A stretch of DNA of 64,000 nt from Locusta migratoria. Taxonomy: Eukaryota > Arthropoda > Insecta > Orthoptera > Acrididae. The stretch is from contig CM048744.1 of NCBI GenBank assembly GCA_026315105.1, positions 976,333,721 to 976,397,720 of the forward strand, read 5' to 3'. Position numbers and translations under genes: made by a program. The notes under the pieces are model-generated. The model saw nothing but the letters and a program-made list of their open reading frames with translations, did no database searches and had not been told where the DNA came from. Below are positions 12,210 through 22,210 of this stretch, piece by piece (the first letter of the stretch is position 1; each line of letters begins with the position of its first letter).

Positions 12210-13650
12210 TCACCTCGATTGCCACTGAGGGTCTGACTTCGAGGGAACGCTGCTATTGAAATCTACAGGTAAAGTGTCATGTTCCATCGCTTCATCTGGA
12301 GTGTCCGCCGCCTGCCTGGATTTATCGTCAGAGGCAGCATCCTCCGCCAGTAAAGGGCCGGATGATTGGCTAGCAGTAGCGCGCCCCAGCAAGACAGAGG
12401 AAGTCCGGGTGGTGCCACAGCTATATGGCATGACAGTTGAGTCGCACCGTGGTGGAGAAGGAGAGGAACTCTTTATTTCTGTGTGCCTTCTTAGAGGGAT
12501 GACGATGAGTTGTATGCGCAGACGTAGGTTGTGCAGGCTCAGATCTTAAGAAATCTTCATGGACAGGCTCTTTCTTGGAAGTCCGGGCATCCGATTAAGA
12601 CGCCTGTGATTTGGGAGGAGCTGCTGATGGCTGTTTTTCGGTGAGAGGAAGTGAGTGGAGAGGTTGATCGGGCAGTCTTTGGGCTGGCCGATCTGACAAC
12701 CGTGTCGCTAAAAGTAAGGTCACAAGTTTGTGTGCCAACCTCCTTAGTAGGGCGAGGAGAGGCAAGGACAGCGCTGTATTTACCCGCTGGGAGCTCAGCG
12801 GGCTTTCGACCAGCTAGTATCTTCCGCGCACTCTTATTTCTTGGATTACCCGCTCCTCCTTGTAAACAGGGCAGTCTCTGGATGAAGCAGCATGGTTGCC
12901 CATGCAGTTGATGCAGTGAGGGGATGGAGGCGGACAGTCCCCCTCATGAACGTCCCTGCTGCAGGTGACACATTTGCCTGCATCTGCATGAGGGCAAGAC
13001 TTAAGAGTATGATTATATCTGTGGCACTGGTAACGTGTGGAATTCGGAATATAGGGGTGAACTGATATGATTTCGTAGCCAGCTTTGATTTTGGAAGGGA
13101 GATCCACCTTGTCAAATGTCAAAAATATGGTTTGGGTTGGTATCAAACCTATATCAGCCTTTCTCATAACCCTATGGACAGCTATGACGCCCTGATCAGT
13201 CAAGTAGTCCTTTATTTCTTCGTCCGATAGCCCGTCGAGGGATCGAGAGTAGACCACCCCGCATTACGAGTTAAGGGTACGGTGGGCTTAGACTTTTACC
13301 GGGAAGGTGTGCAAAAGTGTGGCTCTGATCAGTTTTTGAGCCTGAAAGGCATTATCTGTTTCTAACAACAAACTCCCATTACGTTGTCGAGAACATTTCT
13401 TCAACAGACCTGCAATGGTATCTACACCCTTCTGAATTATGAAGGGATTGACCTTAGAGAAATCATGACCATCAGTACGGGTAACAATCAGAAACTTAGG
13501 AACATTTGGTAGTATTTTCTTTGTTTGAGGGGCATCCAACTTTTGTTTTGGGTCGAAGTCAAAAGGGAAGAGAGAGAGGTCATTGCGGAAGTGTCCCCCA
13601 TGATTACCAGCGTCTCCAATGGCACGCTCCTTCCTAATGGGGACCCTCAC
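12210..13650 (-). pseudogene. LINE-A ORF1 (CCHC gag-like), broken
   Basis: Frames at 13288-13650, 12814-13257 and 12210-12431 align in order with the intact LINE-C ORF1: the N-terminal KPKFLIV-type region, the SLDGLSDEEIKDYLTDQGV region, and three zinc knuckles (YQCHRYNHTLKSC, CVTCSRDVHEGDC, CINCMGNHAASSRDC). The first Cys of knuckle one has been lost through a small deletion. The C-terminal acidic tail (AMEHDTLPVDFNSS) ends at 12,210. Stops and frameshifts prevent a full product. Confidence 0.82.
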
Positions 13651-14213
13651 TGAGGGCTATCCCGCCTTAGGTGATTGTTCACACCTCCCGAGAAATGGAT
13701 GGAGGGACCAATCGGCATGGTCCGAAGGTATCAGCTTGGGTAATCACCCCTCCCTGTGCCTGGCCTCTACCAGGGGGTACGTACATGCCCTACGTGTCTA
13801 CCCGGGGCGGGGAATTATGCATTACCCCGTCACCTGCTACACATGGGGATGTGTGGGTCGGCCTTCAGACACGCACAGGGAGGAAGGAAGAAGAAGAGAG
13901 GATGGAGAGAGGGAGATAGAAAAGTGAGAATCTCAAACGCCGAAGTGGAGGTAGTATGGATGGCTCCAAGTTAGGAACAACAGAGTAAGAAGAATGAGCA
14001 AAAAAAGCGAGTAAAAGGAAGGAAGAATCAGTAGGAAAAGGAAAGCGTAGAAAAGGAGATGAATTATAGTTACTCAGACACCCGTCTCCGGGCAAAGGCA
14101 CAATCCTGGGGGAGTAAGAAGCAGCCTGGGGAGGAAGAAAGGCTACTTCGGCTCGGGACCCCGTGCGTGCCACACACGTACCCACAAAAGAGCTGTGGGC
14201 CCCCCTGGGGGGG

Positions 14214-14359
14214 ACTTTACTTGTGAGATCGAAGTCAGGCACCAGTCATGTATTTGTCAGTCAATCCCACAAGTTTCAGCGTGCTCTGCTTTGTTTAATG
14301 AACTTAGAATGAAGGAAATATGGATCAGTGATGTGGGTGATAACTGTCCAGAAATTCAG

Positions 14360-14410
<51 letters not shown>

Positions 14411-14564
14411 TTTTCTTTCTTTGAATGGATGTTTATGCTAATATTCTAACTGGTAATGTCGTTCGACTTAAGAATGGTCTTACAGCTTTTGAAACAAAGC
14501 TAGAATGGACGTTAGGTGGAGAAATAAATGATTACTCTCCCGAAGGGAATATGGGAAACATAAC
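14214..14564 (+). mobile_element. BEL/Pao LTR retrotransposon pol remnant, left piece
   Basis: Plus-strand frames carry the end of the aspartic protease region and the start of the linker to RT. A short segment reads ISDVGDNCPEIQL, and after an ATT microsatellite another reads ANILTGNVVRLKNGL, a pattern typical of BEL/Pao polyproteins. The piece continues in register into 20,484 once LINE-C is removed. The ATT run (14,362-14,410) has expanded within the coding sequence and shifted the frame. This is a dead fragment. Confidence 0.7.
14362..14410. repeat. (ATT)n microsatellite
   Basis: About sixteen ATT/TTA units interrupt the BEL/Pao pol frame. Confidence 0.95.
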
Positions 14565-14576
14565 AATCACAATGGC
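14565..14576. repeat. target-site duplication of LINE-C, left copy
   Basis: AATCACAATGGC is repeated at 20484-20495, directly after the A tail of LINE-C. Confidence 0.9.
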
Positions 14577-15203
14577 CCCCCCAGGGGGCCCACAGTTCTT
14601 TTGTGGGTACGTGTGTGGCGCGCACGGGGCCCCGAGCCGGAGCAGCCTTTCTTCTGCCCCAGGCTGCTTCACTTTCCCTCCCGGTTTATGCCTTCGCCCG
14701 GAGACGGGCGTATTTCACGAGTTCAGGTGTTTTCTTGTTGTCGTTTCTCTTATTCCTTGGTTCCTTCCTTTCTTACCCTTTGTTTGTCTCTATCTCCTTG
14801 TCCTCTCCTCGCCTCTTCTTCTCATTAGTCTCCGCCTCAGCGTTTGAGACACCTTTCCTTCTTTCTCTTCACTTCCTCTATTCTTCTTCTTTCCTCCCTG
14901 TGCGTGTCTGAAGGCCGACCCACGCATTATCATGTGTAGCAGGTGACGGGGTAACGCGTAATTCCCCGCCCCGGGTAGACAAGTAAGGCACGTACGTACC
15001 CCCTGGTAAAGGCCAGGCCCAGGGAGGGGTGATTACCCGAGCTGGTACCTTCCGAACATGCCAATTGGTCCCTCCGTCAGTTCTCGGGAGGTGTGACCTG
15101 AGGTGTGAACAATCACCTAAGGCGGGTAAGCCCTCGGAGAGGGCCCCCACTAGGAAGGAGCGCGTCATCGGAGACGCCGGTAATCACGGGGGACACTTCC
15201 GCA

Positions 15204-16595
15204 ATGACTTCCTTCTCTTCTTCACTGACATTGACCCAGAAACGTAAGATAGACTCGCCTCAGCAAAAGAAGACTCTGCCTAATTTGCCGAAATTTCTTG
15301 TTGTGTCGCGCACCGACGGAAAAGACTTCAATTCTGTCAATCCTTTCGTTATACAGAAAGGTGTTGATGCAATTGCTGGCCCTGTTAAAACCTGTTCGCG
15401 TCAGCGCAATGGCTCATTGTTGCTGGAAGTGGACAGTGCTTTCCAAGCCCAGAAACTTATCCGGACTACGTTATTGCACACGTTTCCAGTCAAAGTAGAA
15501 GCGCACCGCACACTCAACTCGTCACGTGGGGTAGTTTTTACGAGATCCCTTGACGGGTTGTCTGATGACGACATCCGGTCCTATATGTCCGATCAGGGTG
15601 TGACAGCCGTCCACAGGGTGATGAAAAAGGTAGATAACCAGCTGACACCAACTCGTACTGTGTTTTTGACATTCGACAGAGTTGACCTCCCGTCGAAGGT
15701 CAAAGCAGGGTACGAAGTTATCTCAGTCCGCCCTTATATTCCAAACCCAACGCGCTGCTACCGATGCCACAGGTACAACCATACCCGTGAACATTGCCCA
15801 CATGCAGCAAAATGTGTCACTTGTGGTAGGGACGCCCATGAGGGGGATTGCCCACCTCCGTCCCCTCACTGCCTTAACTGCAACGGCGACCATGCGGCTT
15901 CCTCTCGCGACTGCCCTGTATATAAGGATGAAAAAATCATCCAGCAAATTCGGGTCACGGAGAAGGTATCAACATCTGCTGCTCGAAAGTTGTTGGCGAG
16001 TCGAAAGCCCACTGTCCTCCCAGCGGGTACATACAGTAAGGTCCTCACCTCAACTCGACCTACTAAGGATTCCAGTACTCAGACTTGTGATTTCACTTTC
16101 GCTGACACAGTTGTGCGATCCGCCAGCCCGAAGATTGCCCGTTCCACGTCCCCGCTTCCTCCTGCTGCTTCTAAGGTACAGTCTTCGTCGACATCTAGTA
16201 AACCGCGGGCACCTAAACAAGATGCCCGGACCTTGAAAAAGGAACCCGTCCGTGAGGATTTTCTGCGTTCTCAGGCTTCCCAACCGTCAACTGCCTCTTC
16301 CCGCCATCACTCTTCCAGAAGAGCTGAAAAGAATAAGAGTTCCTCTCCTTCCCCGCCGAGGCGTGACCCATCTGTCGCGCCGTCCAACAGTTGCCGGCCC
16401 CGCCCGTCTTCTGTTTCACCGGGACGCTCCGTTTGCCGGGCGCCCGACCCTTTACCGGCGGTGGAAACTGCCCCTCCTGATCAACTCAGGGAGGTGGCAG
16501 GCGCGTCGGTCGAACCTATGGACCACGACCCTTTGCCCCTGGACAGCGATAGCAGTGCACCCTCGAAATCCGGTCCTCAGCGGCCGTCGAGGTGA
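15204..16595 (+). CDS. LINE-C ORF1, gag-like nucleic-acid-binding protein
   Basis: The frame gives about 463 residues from ATG 15204. The frame is open further upstream to ATG 15105, but 15204 matches the position at which the other copies begin to be conserved. Residues about 185-238 carry three zinc knuckles: CYRCHRYNHTREHC, CVTCGRDAHEGDC, and CLNCNGDHAASSRDC. The upstream half is a conserved globular region. The tail (about residues 280-460) is low-complexity Ser/Pro/Arg and ends in an acidic stretch. Such proteins coat element RNA and form the particle used for target-primed reverse transcription. The stop lies 49 nt before the ORF2 ATG, so ORF2 translation must use reinitiation or another route. 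Confidence 0.9.
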   Translation: MTSFSSSLTLTQKRKIDSPQQKKTLPNLPKFLVVSRTDGKDFNSVNPFVIQKGVDAIAGPVKTCSRQRNGSLLLEVDSAFQAQKLIRTTLLHTFPVKVEAHRTLNSSRGVVFTRSLDGLSDDDIRSYMSDQGVTAVHRVMKKVDNQLTPTRTVFLTFDRVDLPSKVKAGYEVISVRPYIPNPTRCYRCHRYNHTREHCPHAAKCVTCGRDAHEGDCPPPSPHCLNCNGDHAASSRDCPVYKDEKIIQQIRVTEKVSTSAARKLLASRKPTVLPAGTYSKVLTSTRPTKDSSTQTCDFTFADTVVRSASPKIARSTSPLPPAASKVQSSSTSSKPRAPKQDARTLKKEPVREDFLRSQASQPSTASSRHHSSRRAEKNKSSSPSPPRRDPSVAPSNSCRPRPSSVSPGRSVCRAPDPLPAVETAPPDQLREVAGASVEPMDHDPLPLDSDSSAPSKSGPQRPSR

Positions 16596-16644
16596 CCCCG
16601 CTCGCTACTTGGTTTTTATCCTTATTTCTTCTCTCATTTTTATC

Positions 16645-19600
16645 ATGGCGCTCCTTCAATGGAACATTCGCGGCATTCGTTCTAATCGGGAGGAGTTAAA
16701 ACTACTCCTTCGATTGCACTGCCCGCATCTAGTCTGCCTCCAGGAAACTAAGTTGCGTCCACGTGATCGTGCAGACTTTCCACACTACACCTCTGTGCGG
16801 TTCGACCTGCCACCCGTGGAAGGTGTCCCAGCCCATGGAGGGGTTCTGATGCTCCTTCGAGACGATGTCTATTTCCATCCCATTTCCTTGCATACTCACC
16901 TACAGGCAGTTGCCGTCCGCATCACTTTATCCACATTTACCTTCTCCCTCTGTAATATATATTCGCCATCGTCATCTGCCCTTACTAGGGCAGATGTGCT
17001 AAACCTTATTGACCAGCTCCCTTCACCTTTCGTGTTGGTAGGCGACTTTAATGCCCACCACCCCCTATGGGGCTCTCCGGCACCTTGTCCGAGAGGCTCC
17101 CTTTTGGTGGACCTTCTCCAACACCTCGATCTTGTTTGCCTCAACACCGGTGCACCGACCTTCCTTTCTGACACAACACACACTTATTCCCATATAGACC
17201 TCACAATATGCACTCCTCAGCTTGCCGGTCGGTTTGAGTGGTATGCACTTTCTGACACGTACTCGAGTGACCATTTCCCTTGTATCATCCACTTCCTACA
17301 TCACTCCCCATCTCCACGTCCCACCAGTTGGAACATTTCTAAAGCCGACTGGGGGCTTTATTCTTCCATGGCTGTTTTTCACAATCAGCATTTTCCCAAC
17401 TGTGACAGTCAGGTCGAATACCTCACAGAGGTTATTCTCACTGCTGCTGAACGTTCCATACCTCGTACATCCTCTTCTCCACGTCGTGTGCAGGTCCCTT
17501 GGTGGACTGCAGCCTGCCGCGACGCGCTTCGAGCCCGACGCCGTGCCTTACGCACCTTCCACCTCCACCCAACTTTGGAGAATTGCATCAATTACAAACG
17601 TATGAGAGCGCAGTGCCGTCGTATCATAAACGACAGCAAGAAAGCTTGCTGGACAGCTTTTACTAGTTCTTTTAACCGTTTTACTCCCTCCACGGTTGTC
17701 TGGGGCGGCCTACGCCGTTTGTCCGGCATCAAGCTCCACTCCCCGATTCCTGGCCTGACCGTGGAGAACGCGGTCCTCGTGGACCCAGCTGATATTTCAA
17801 ACGCATTGGGTCGTTTCTTTGCGGAGGTTTCGAGCTCTGCCCATTACCACCCTGCCTTTCTCCCTCGCAAACAGGTAGAGGAGGCACGGCCGCCTTCTTT
17901 CCGTTCTTTTAATCGTGAAAACTATAACGTCGCCTTCACCATGCAGGAGGTAGACCGTGCTCTCGCCCTGTCCCGGTCCTCTGCTCCCGGGCCCGATTCC
18001 ATTCATATTGAGATGCTGAAGAACCTCTCTCCTGCGGGCAAGTGTTTTCTTCTTAGTACCTACAATCGCATATGGACTGAAGGTCATGTTCCCGCAAGTT
18101 GGCGTGAAGCCATTGTTGTCCCCATCCCCAAACCAGGGAAGGACAAACACCTTCCTTCCAGTTATCGTCCTATTTCTCTGACGAGCTGCGTCTGTAAGGT
18201 GATGGAACGCATGGTTAACGCTCGGTTGGTCTGGCTCCTCGAATCTCGCCGCCTCCTGACTAATATACAATGCGGTTTTCGTCGACACCGCTCTGCTGCT
18301 GACCACCTCGTTACGTTGTCGACCTTCATTATGAACAATTTTCTAAAGAAGCGTCAAACAGTAGCCGTGTTCTTCGACTTGGAGAAGGCATACGATACCT
18401 GTTGGAGAGCGGGTATTCTCCGCACATTACACACATGGGGCCTTCGGGGCCGCCTTCGGGGCCGCCTTCCTCTTTTTATTCAAGCGTTTTTGGCGGATCG
18501 CAAGTTCCGGGTACGGGTGGGCTCTGTTTTGTCAGATACCTTTTGCCAGGAGAATGGGGTACCACAGGGTTCCGTCTTGAGTGTGGCGGTCTTTGCCATT
18601 GCAATCAATCCGATCGTGGACTGCCTTTCAGCCGACGTCTCCGGATCTCTTTTTGTTGACGATTTCGCAATTTATTGTAGCGCCCAGCGGACGTGTCTCT
18701 TGGAGCGTTCTCTCCAACGCTGTCTTGACCGTCTATATTCCTGGAGCATCGCAAACGGCTTCCGATTCTCCACTGAGAAAACTGTGTGTATCAATTTTTG
18801 GAGATACAAGGAATTTCTTCCACCTTCTCTACGTCTCGGCCCTGTTGCTCTCCCTTTCGTGGAGACTACGAAATTCTTGGGACTCATGTTGGATCGGAAA
18901 CTTTGCTGGTCCACACACGTGTCCTACCTGGCTGCCCGTTGTGCCCGATCCCTTAACGTTCTTCGTGTCCTCAGTGGCACGTCATGGGGTGCAGATCGTA
19001 CCGTCCTGCTTCACCTTTACCAGGCCATTGTTCAGTCGAAGCTTGACTATGGAAGCCTTGTGTACTCTTCAGCACGGCCGTCGATTCTCCGTCGTCTCAA
19101 CTCTATCCACCATCGTGGATTACGTCTGGCGACCGGTGCATTTTATACCAGCCCTGTTGAAAGTCTGTATGCCGAGGCTGCTGTATTATCCTTGACCACT
19201 CGACGTGACATACTCTTGTGTCGGTATGCATGCCGCCTATGGTCGATGCCCAACCATCCCTCTTACAGATTATTTTTTGACGACTCACTCGATCGCCAAT
19301 ATCAGTTGTCTGCGATTGCCTTGCTTCCACCGGGAGTTCGGTTTCGCCGCCTGCTACAGCGGCTCGATTTTACCCTTCCTTCCACCCTTCGGTTGAGCGA
19401 AAGCCCATTGCCACCGTGGCATCAGGCCCAGGTTCACACACACCTCGAACTTAGTTCGCTCCCCAAGGAGAGCACTCCGGATTTGGTATACCGCTCGAGG
19501 CTTGTCGAACTCCGTTCGCGGTTCGATAATGCCATATTTATTTACACTGATGGTTCCAAGAGCACTGCCGGTGTCGGATCTGCCTTCGTCGTCGGGGACA

Positions 19601-20388
19601 ACCGTTTCCAATACAAGCTCCCTGACCGGTGCTCGACCTTCACGGCTGAGCTTTTCGCCCTCCACCAGGCCGTTTTGTATACCTGCCGCCACCGCCAACC
19701 TTTCTATGCCATATGTTCTGACTCCCTTAGTGCCCTGCAGAGTCTTAAGGACCCTTTCTCGAACCATCCTCTCGTGTATCGGATCCAACGCTCCCTCCAG
19801 TTGCTGGCGGATGACAGCTGTCACGTTTCTTTCCTGTGGGTCCCTGGCCATGTGGGTGTGCCCGGGAATGAGGCCGCCGACACAGCAGCCAAGGCAGCAG
19901 CTCTTTTACCTCGCATGGCTACCTTTTGCGTCCCATCGGACGATGTTCAACGGGCTCTTCGCCGGAGTATCGTGTCGCAATGGCACAGTGTGTGGCTTTC
20001 ACTGTACAACAGTAAATTGCGAACTGTCAAACCGATCCCGACCGCTTGGAGGACATCCTCACGCCCCTCTCGGCGGGAGGAGGTCATCCTGGCTCGGTTA
20101 CGGATCGGTCATTGCCGTTTCAGCCACCGTCACTTGCTATCCGCCGAACCTGCACCGCTATGCTCCTGCGGTGAACTGTTGACAGTGCGACATGTTTTAC
20201 TGACTTGTGTTAATTTTAATCATCTCCGTGTAGCCCTTCACTTTCCGTCTACTCTGGAGGAAATTTTAGCTGATGACACACGAGCAGCTGCTCGGGTTTT
20301 GCGTTTTATCAAATATAGGGGGGGAACAACAACACGGAGGAGAGGAAAAGAGAGAGATTTCGTTTTTAGCCTCTTGTTGATGTTCTGA
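16645..20388 (+). CDS. LINE-C ORF2: AP endonuclease, reverse transcriptase, RNase H
   Basis: The ORF is 1,247 residues from ATG 16645 (MALLQWNIRGIRSN). The endonuclease domain comes first (CLQETKL; VGDFNAHHP from about residue 132; SDHFPC). RT follows with motif A FFDLEKAYD (Asp about 578), motif B GVPQGSVLSV and motif C LFVDDF (Asp 672 and 673). RNase H has the expected acidic set: D969 in IYTDGS, E1002 in TAEL, D1026 in CSDS, and D1079 in NEAADTAA. A Cys/His tail CSCGELLTVRHVLLTC closes the family-conserved part. The last ~25 residues differ from LINE-B because the DNA after about 20,311 was replaced. A short WGLRGRLRGRL repeat reflects a 12-nt duplication. All catalytic residues are present. 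Confidence 0.93.
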   Translation: MALLQWNIRGIRSNREELKLLLRLHCPHLVCLQETKLRPRDRADFPHYTSVRFDLPPVEGVPAHGGVLMLLRDDVYFHPISLHTHLQAVAVRITLSTFTFSLCNIYSPSSSALTRADVLNLIDQLPSPFVLVGDFNAHHPLWGSPAPCPRGSLLVDLLQHLDLVCLNTGAPTFLSDTTHTYSHIDLTICTPQLAGRFEWYALSDTYSSDHFPCIIHFLHHSPSPRPTSWNISKADWGLYSSMAVFHNQHFPNCDSQVEYLTEVILTAAERSIPRTSSSPRRVQVPWWTAACRDALRARRRALRTFHLHPTLENCINYKRMRAQCRRIINDSKKACWTAFTSSFNRFTPSTVVWGGLRRLSGIKLHSPIPGLTVENAVLVDPADISNALGRFFAEVSSSAHYHPAFLPRKQVEEARPPSFRSFNRENYNVAFTMQEVDRALALSRSSAPGPDSIHIEMLKNLSPAGKCFLLSTYNRIWTEGHVPASWREAIVVPIPKPGKDKHLPSSYRPISLTSCVCKVMERMVNARLVWLLESRRLLTNIQCGFRRHRSAADHLVTLSTFIMNNFLKKRQTVAVFFDLEKAYDTCWRAGILRTLHTWGLRGRLRGRLPLFIQAFLADRKFRVRVGSVLSDTFCQENGVPQGSVLSVAVFAIAINPIVDCLSADVSGSLFVDDFAIYCSAQRTCLLERSLQRCLDRLYSWSIANGFRFSTEKTVCINFWRYKEFLPPSLRLGPVALPFVETTKFLGLMLDRKLCWSTHVSYLAARCARSLNVLRVLSGTSWGADRTVLLHLYQAIVQSKLDYGSLVYSSARPSILRRLNSIHHRGLRLATGAFYTSPVESLYAEAAVLSLTTRRDILLCRYACRLWSMPNHPSYRLFFDDSLDRQYQLSAIALLPPGVRFRRLLQRLDFTLPSTLRLSESPLPPWHQAQVHTHLELSSLPKESTPDLVYRSRLVELRSRFDNAIFIYTDGSKSTAGVGSAFVVGDNRFQYKLPDRCSTFTAELFALHQAVLYTCRHRQPFYAICSDSLSALQSLKDPFSNHPLVYRIQRSLQLLADDSCHVSFLWVPGHVGVPGNEAADTAAKAAALLPRMATFCVPSDDVQRALRRSIVSQWHSVWLSLYNSKLRTVKPIPTAWRTSSRPSRREEVILARLRIGHCRFSHRHLLSAEPAPLCSCGELLTVRHVLLTCVNFNHLRVALHFPSTLEEILADDTRAAARVLRFIKYRGGTTTRRRGKERDFVFSLLLMF

Positions 20389-20483
20389 CAGTCTACATTT
20401 TTCGAGATCATAGGCGAATCTACGTTCTTGGCTGGGCGCTAATGACCATAGAAGTTGTGCGCCCTAAAACCACAAAAAAAAAA

Positions 20484-20495
20484 AATCACAATGGC
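20484..20495. repeat. target-site duplication of LINE-C, right copy
   Basis: AATCACAATGGC matches 14565-14576. The first As cannot be separated from the A tail. Confidence 0.9.
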
Positions 20496-21010
20496 TTACA
20501 ACGATGGCTCAATCACGGACTTGTGGTATCTTGAAATAATAGGTCGCAATCCAATAGAAATAAAGTCAGCTGAGGAACAAGATCGAGAAATGAAGCAACA
20601 TCTGCTTGACACTTTAACCCAGAAAGAAGATGGACGGTATGTACTTTGTCTTCCTTGGAAGGAGGGACATCTGGAAATCCTGACCAATAGGGAAATAGCA
20701 GAAAAAGACTTCAATCGACTTCGCGGAAGTTGGAAAAGATAGGCCTCTTCTCACATTATGGCAAAATATTAGAAGACTTGGAAGCTTCCATGGTCGCGGT
20801 GGTGCAGCACGTGTGACTAAAGTGAAAATGAAAGATGAGTTCTGATTCGACCAATTGAAAGACTTTACCCTCTAGAAATAGACAGTAATCAATCAGTTTT
20901 TGGGGGAAAAAAAGCCTAGCTGTAGAGACAAAATCAAAACAAGAGTTCATATGTGACCAGAAGTGGTCGTGTTGTGATACCTAACTGCAAATACTGTGAC
21001 TGAACTAGGG
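20484..21010 (+). mobile_element. BEL/Pao remnant, right piece, internally deleted
   Basis: The frame 20455-20742 carries the BEL/Pao segment after the protease (SITDLWYLEIIG, then GRYVLCLPWKEGHLEIL), which leads into RT. At about 20,745 it jumps to the far C-terminal end of the integrase (ARVTKVKMKDE, IERLYPLEI-like, TRSGRVVIPNC), so RT, RNase H and most of the integrase are deleted. Together with 14,214-14,564 this is one dead element that served as target for LINE-C. No long terminal repeat could be identified. Confidence 0.7.
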
Positions 21011-21725
21011 TACATTGGTGAACCCCTCAAGAAGTACATTTTGAAATTGCTTCCACAATTTCAAGGTGGAAGTGTGTTGTAAGCAGAATAAAAAGAATTC
21101 TTAAATTTGTGGAGAGACTGACATTCAACTGCCACTTGACGAGCAGTGTCCCACAATGTAGTCACTTCACCCAGAATAAGAGAAAATAGGTCTTTTAAAT
21201 GAAGTACCTTTTCTACAAGTTATACTTCAGGTATGTCAGATCATTTCTTTAGTGCCCATCTATTGTATAACACGTTGAAATCTTGGTATAAGTAACAGTT
21301 CAGTTTTTTACAAGATGTGCTCAAAGCAACAACAAAAAAGTACTGTGCTTGTGAAAAAGTTTACATGTATGTAGTAATTGGATTGAGTAAATAAAAGAAA
21401 ATATTGATATACCTACCCTGTGCATAGTATATGTCAATGATGCATATTTGGGCAGTTAACATTCTACACTCTGTGGGAGTAGTAAAAGTCTAATCAGAGC
21501 ACGTGCATGTAACAAAAGCTAATTTACTTCCAATGGCTGCAAACATTTTATAAATGCATTAATAAAAAATTGGACATTTTCCTGTACCAAATTATTGCAT
21601 TTCGTTAAATTTAGTAGTTCTTGTGCTAAATAAATTTTTAATTCGGAGCTAAAAGGGAAGATTACCTTGATGAGATGAATGCTGCAAATTACTTGATTGA
21701 GGTACACTCATAGTTAGCTATAGCA
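21011..21725. other. AT-rich stretch, nothing recognised
   Basis: No open frame longer than about 60 codons, no family match and no obvious repeat structure. An LTR belonging to the adjoining BEL/Pao remnant might lie here but could not be delimited. Confidence 0.4.
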
Positions 21726-22147
21726 CAGGCTCGCTGATAGACACAAGAAAACACAAATAAAAATATTTGTGTTTATCGGAGAGCCTGTTATTTGGGTAAA
21801 TCATACAATCTTTATTTTTATACATATTTTTCCCCACCAGGAAAGTCTTCTTCATATATAAACACAAATATTTTTATACATATAGAAATTCCTAGCAGGA
21901 AAAATATACATAAAGTAGATGAAGATTACTTACCAGGCGAAGGAGCACAGGTAGTGATAGTAACGCAAATAAATAAAACACATACACACAAAAACTCTAG
22001 CTTTTGCAGCCTAGCTGCTTTTTCAGGCAGAAGGGAAGGAGAGGGAAAAGGAAATGATGAGGGTTTTGAGTGAGTGGGTAAGGAGCCATTCCAATCCCAG
22101 GACAGGAAAGACTTACCTGGGGGGGGGGGGGGGTGGTAGGTAAACAA

Positions 22148-22209
<62 letters not shown>

Positions 22210-22210
22210 C
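21726..22210. mobile_element. foldback element derived from Penelope-like element ends (21.7 kb copy)
   Basis: The sequence shares an ordered series of blocks with the ends of the PLE at 58,405-61,375: the CAGGCTCG...GACA block, the CCACCAGGAAAGTCTTCTTC tail, an AAAGCTAG/TTTTGCAG block followed by a GGAAGGAGAGG purine run, and GGAGCCATTCCAATCCCAGG followed by a CTTACCT motif. The order is partly inverted, giving a foldback with no coding capacity. It ends in a G run and a CA microsatellite. It lies downstream of the host gene. Confidence 0.6.
22149..22208. repeat. (CA)n microsatellite
   Basis: About thirty CA units. Cys/Val-rich open frames on the other strand are artefacts of this repeat. 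Confidence 0.97.

Larger units (their letters stand above)
9772..14213 (-). mobile_element. LINE-A, 5' part (same I-type family, antisense)
   Basis: The larger part of LINE-A, read from right to left, begins with a G/C palindromic 5' end at 14,199-14,213. It continues through the 5' UTR, ORF1, and ORF2 up to the RT thumb, where LINE-B interrupts it. Divergence from LINE-C is clearly greater than for LINE-B, so it is an older insertion. The right flank beyond 14,213 is BEL/Pao pol, whereas the left flank beyond 2,596 is Tigger transposase. The two sides do not reconstruct a single target. Confidence 0.85.
14577..20483 (+). mobile_element. LINE-C: full-length I-type non-LTR retrotransposon with open ORFs
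   Basis: The element is about 5.9 kb and runs from a C/G palindromic 5' end to a 3' hairpin (GGGCGC 20434-20439 with GCGCCC 20459-20464) and an A tail, flanked by a 12-bp perfect target duplication. The 5' UTR is about 630 nt and GC-rich. ORF1 and ORF2 are both uninterrupted, so this copy may be recent and possibly still competent. It sits inside a BEL/Pao pol remnant. It differs from LINE-B by a 12-nt in-frame duplication in the RT (18,447-18,470) and by a replaced ORF2 C-terminus and proximal 3' UTR (about 20,311-20,355). Confidence 0.93.

Noticed and set aside
17797..18306. 169-codon and other long minus-strand frames within LINE-C
   Set aside because: They are antisense shadows of the conserved ORF2; the same shadows appear in LINE-B at the same place.
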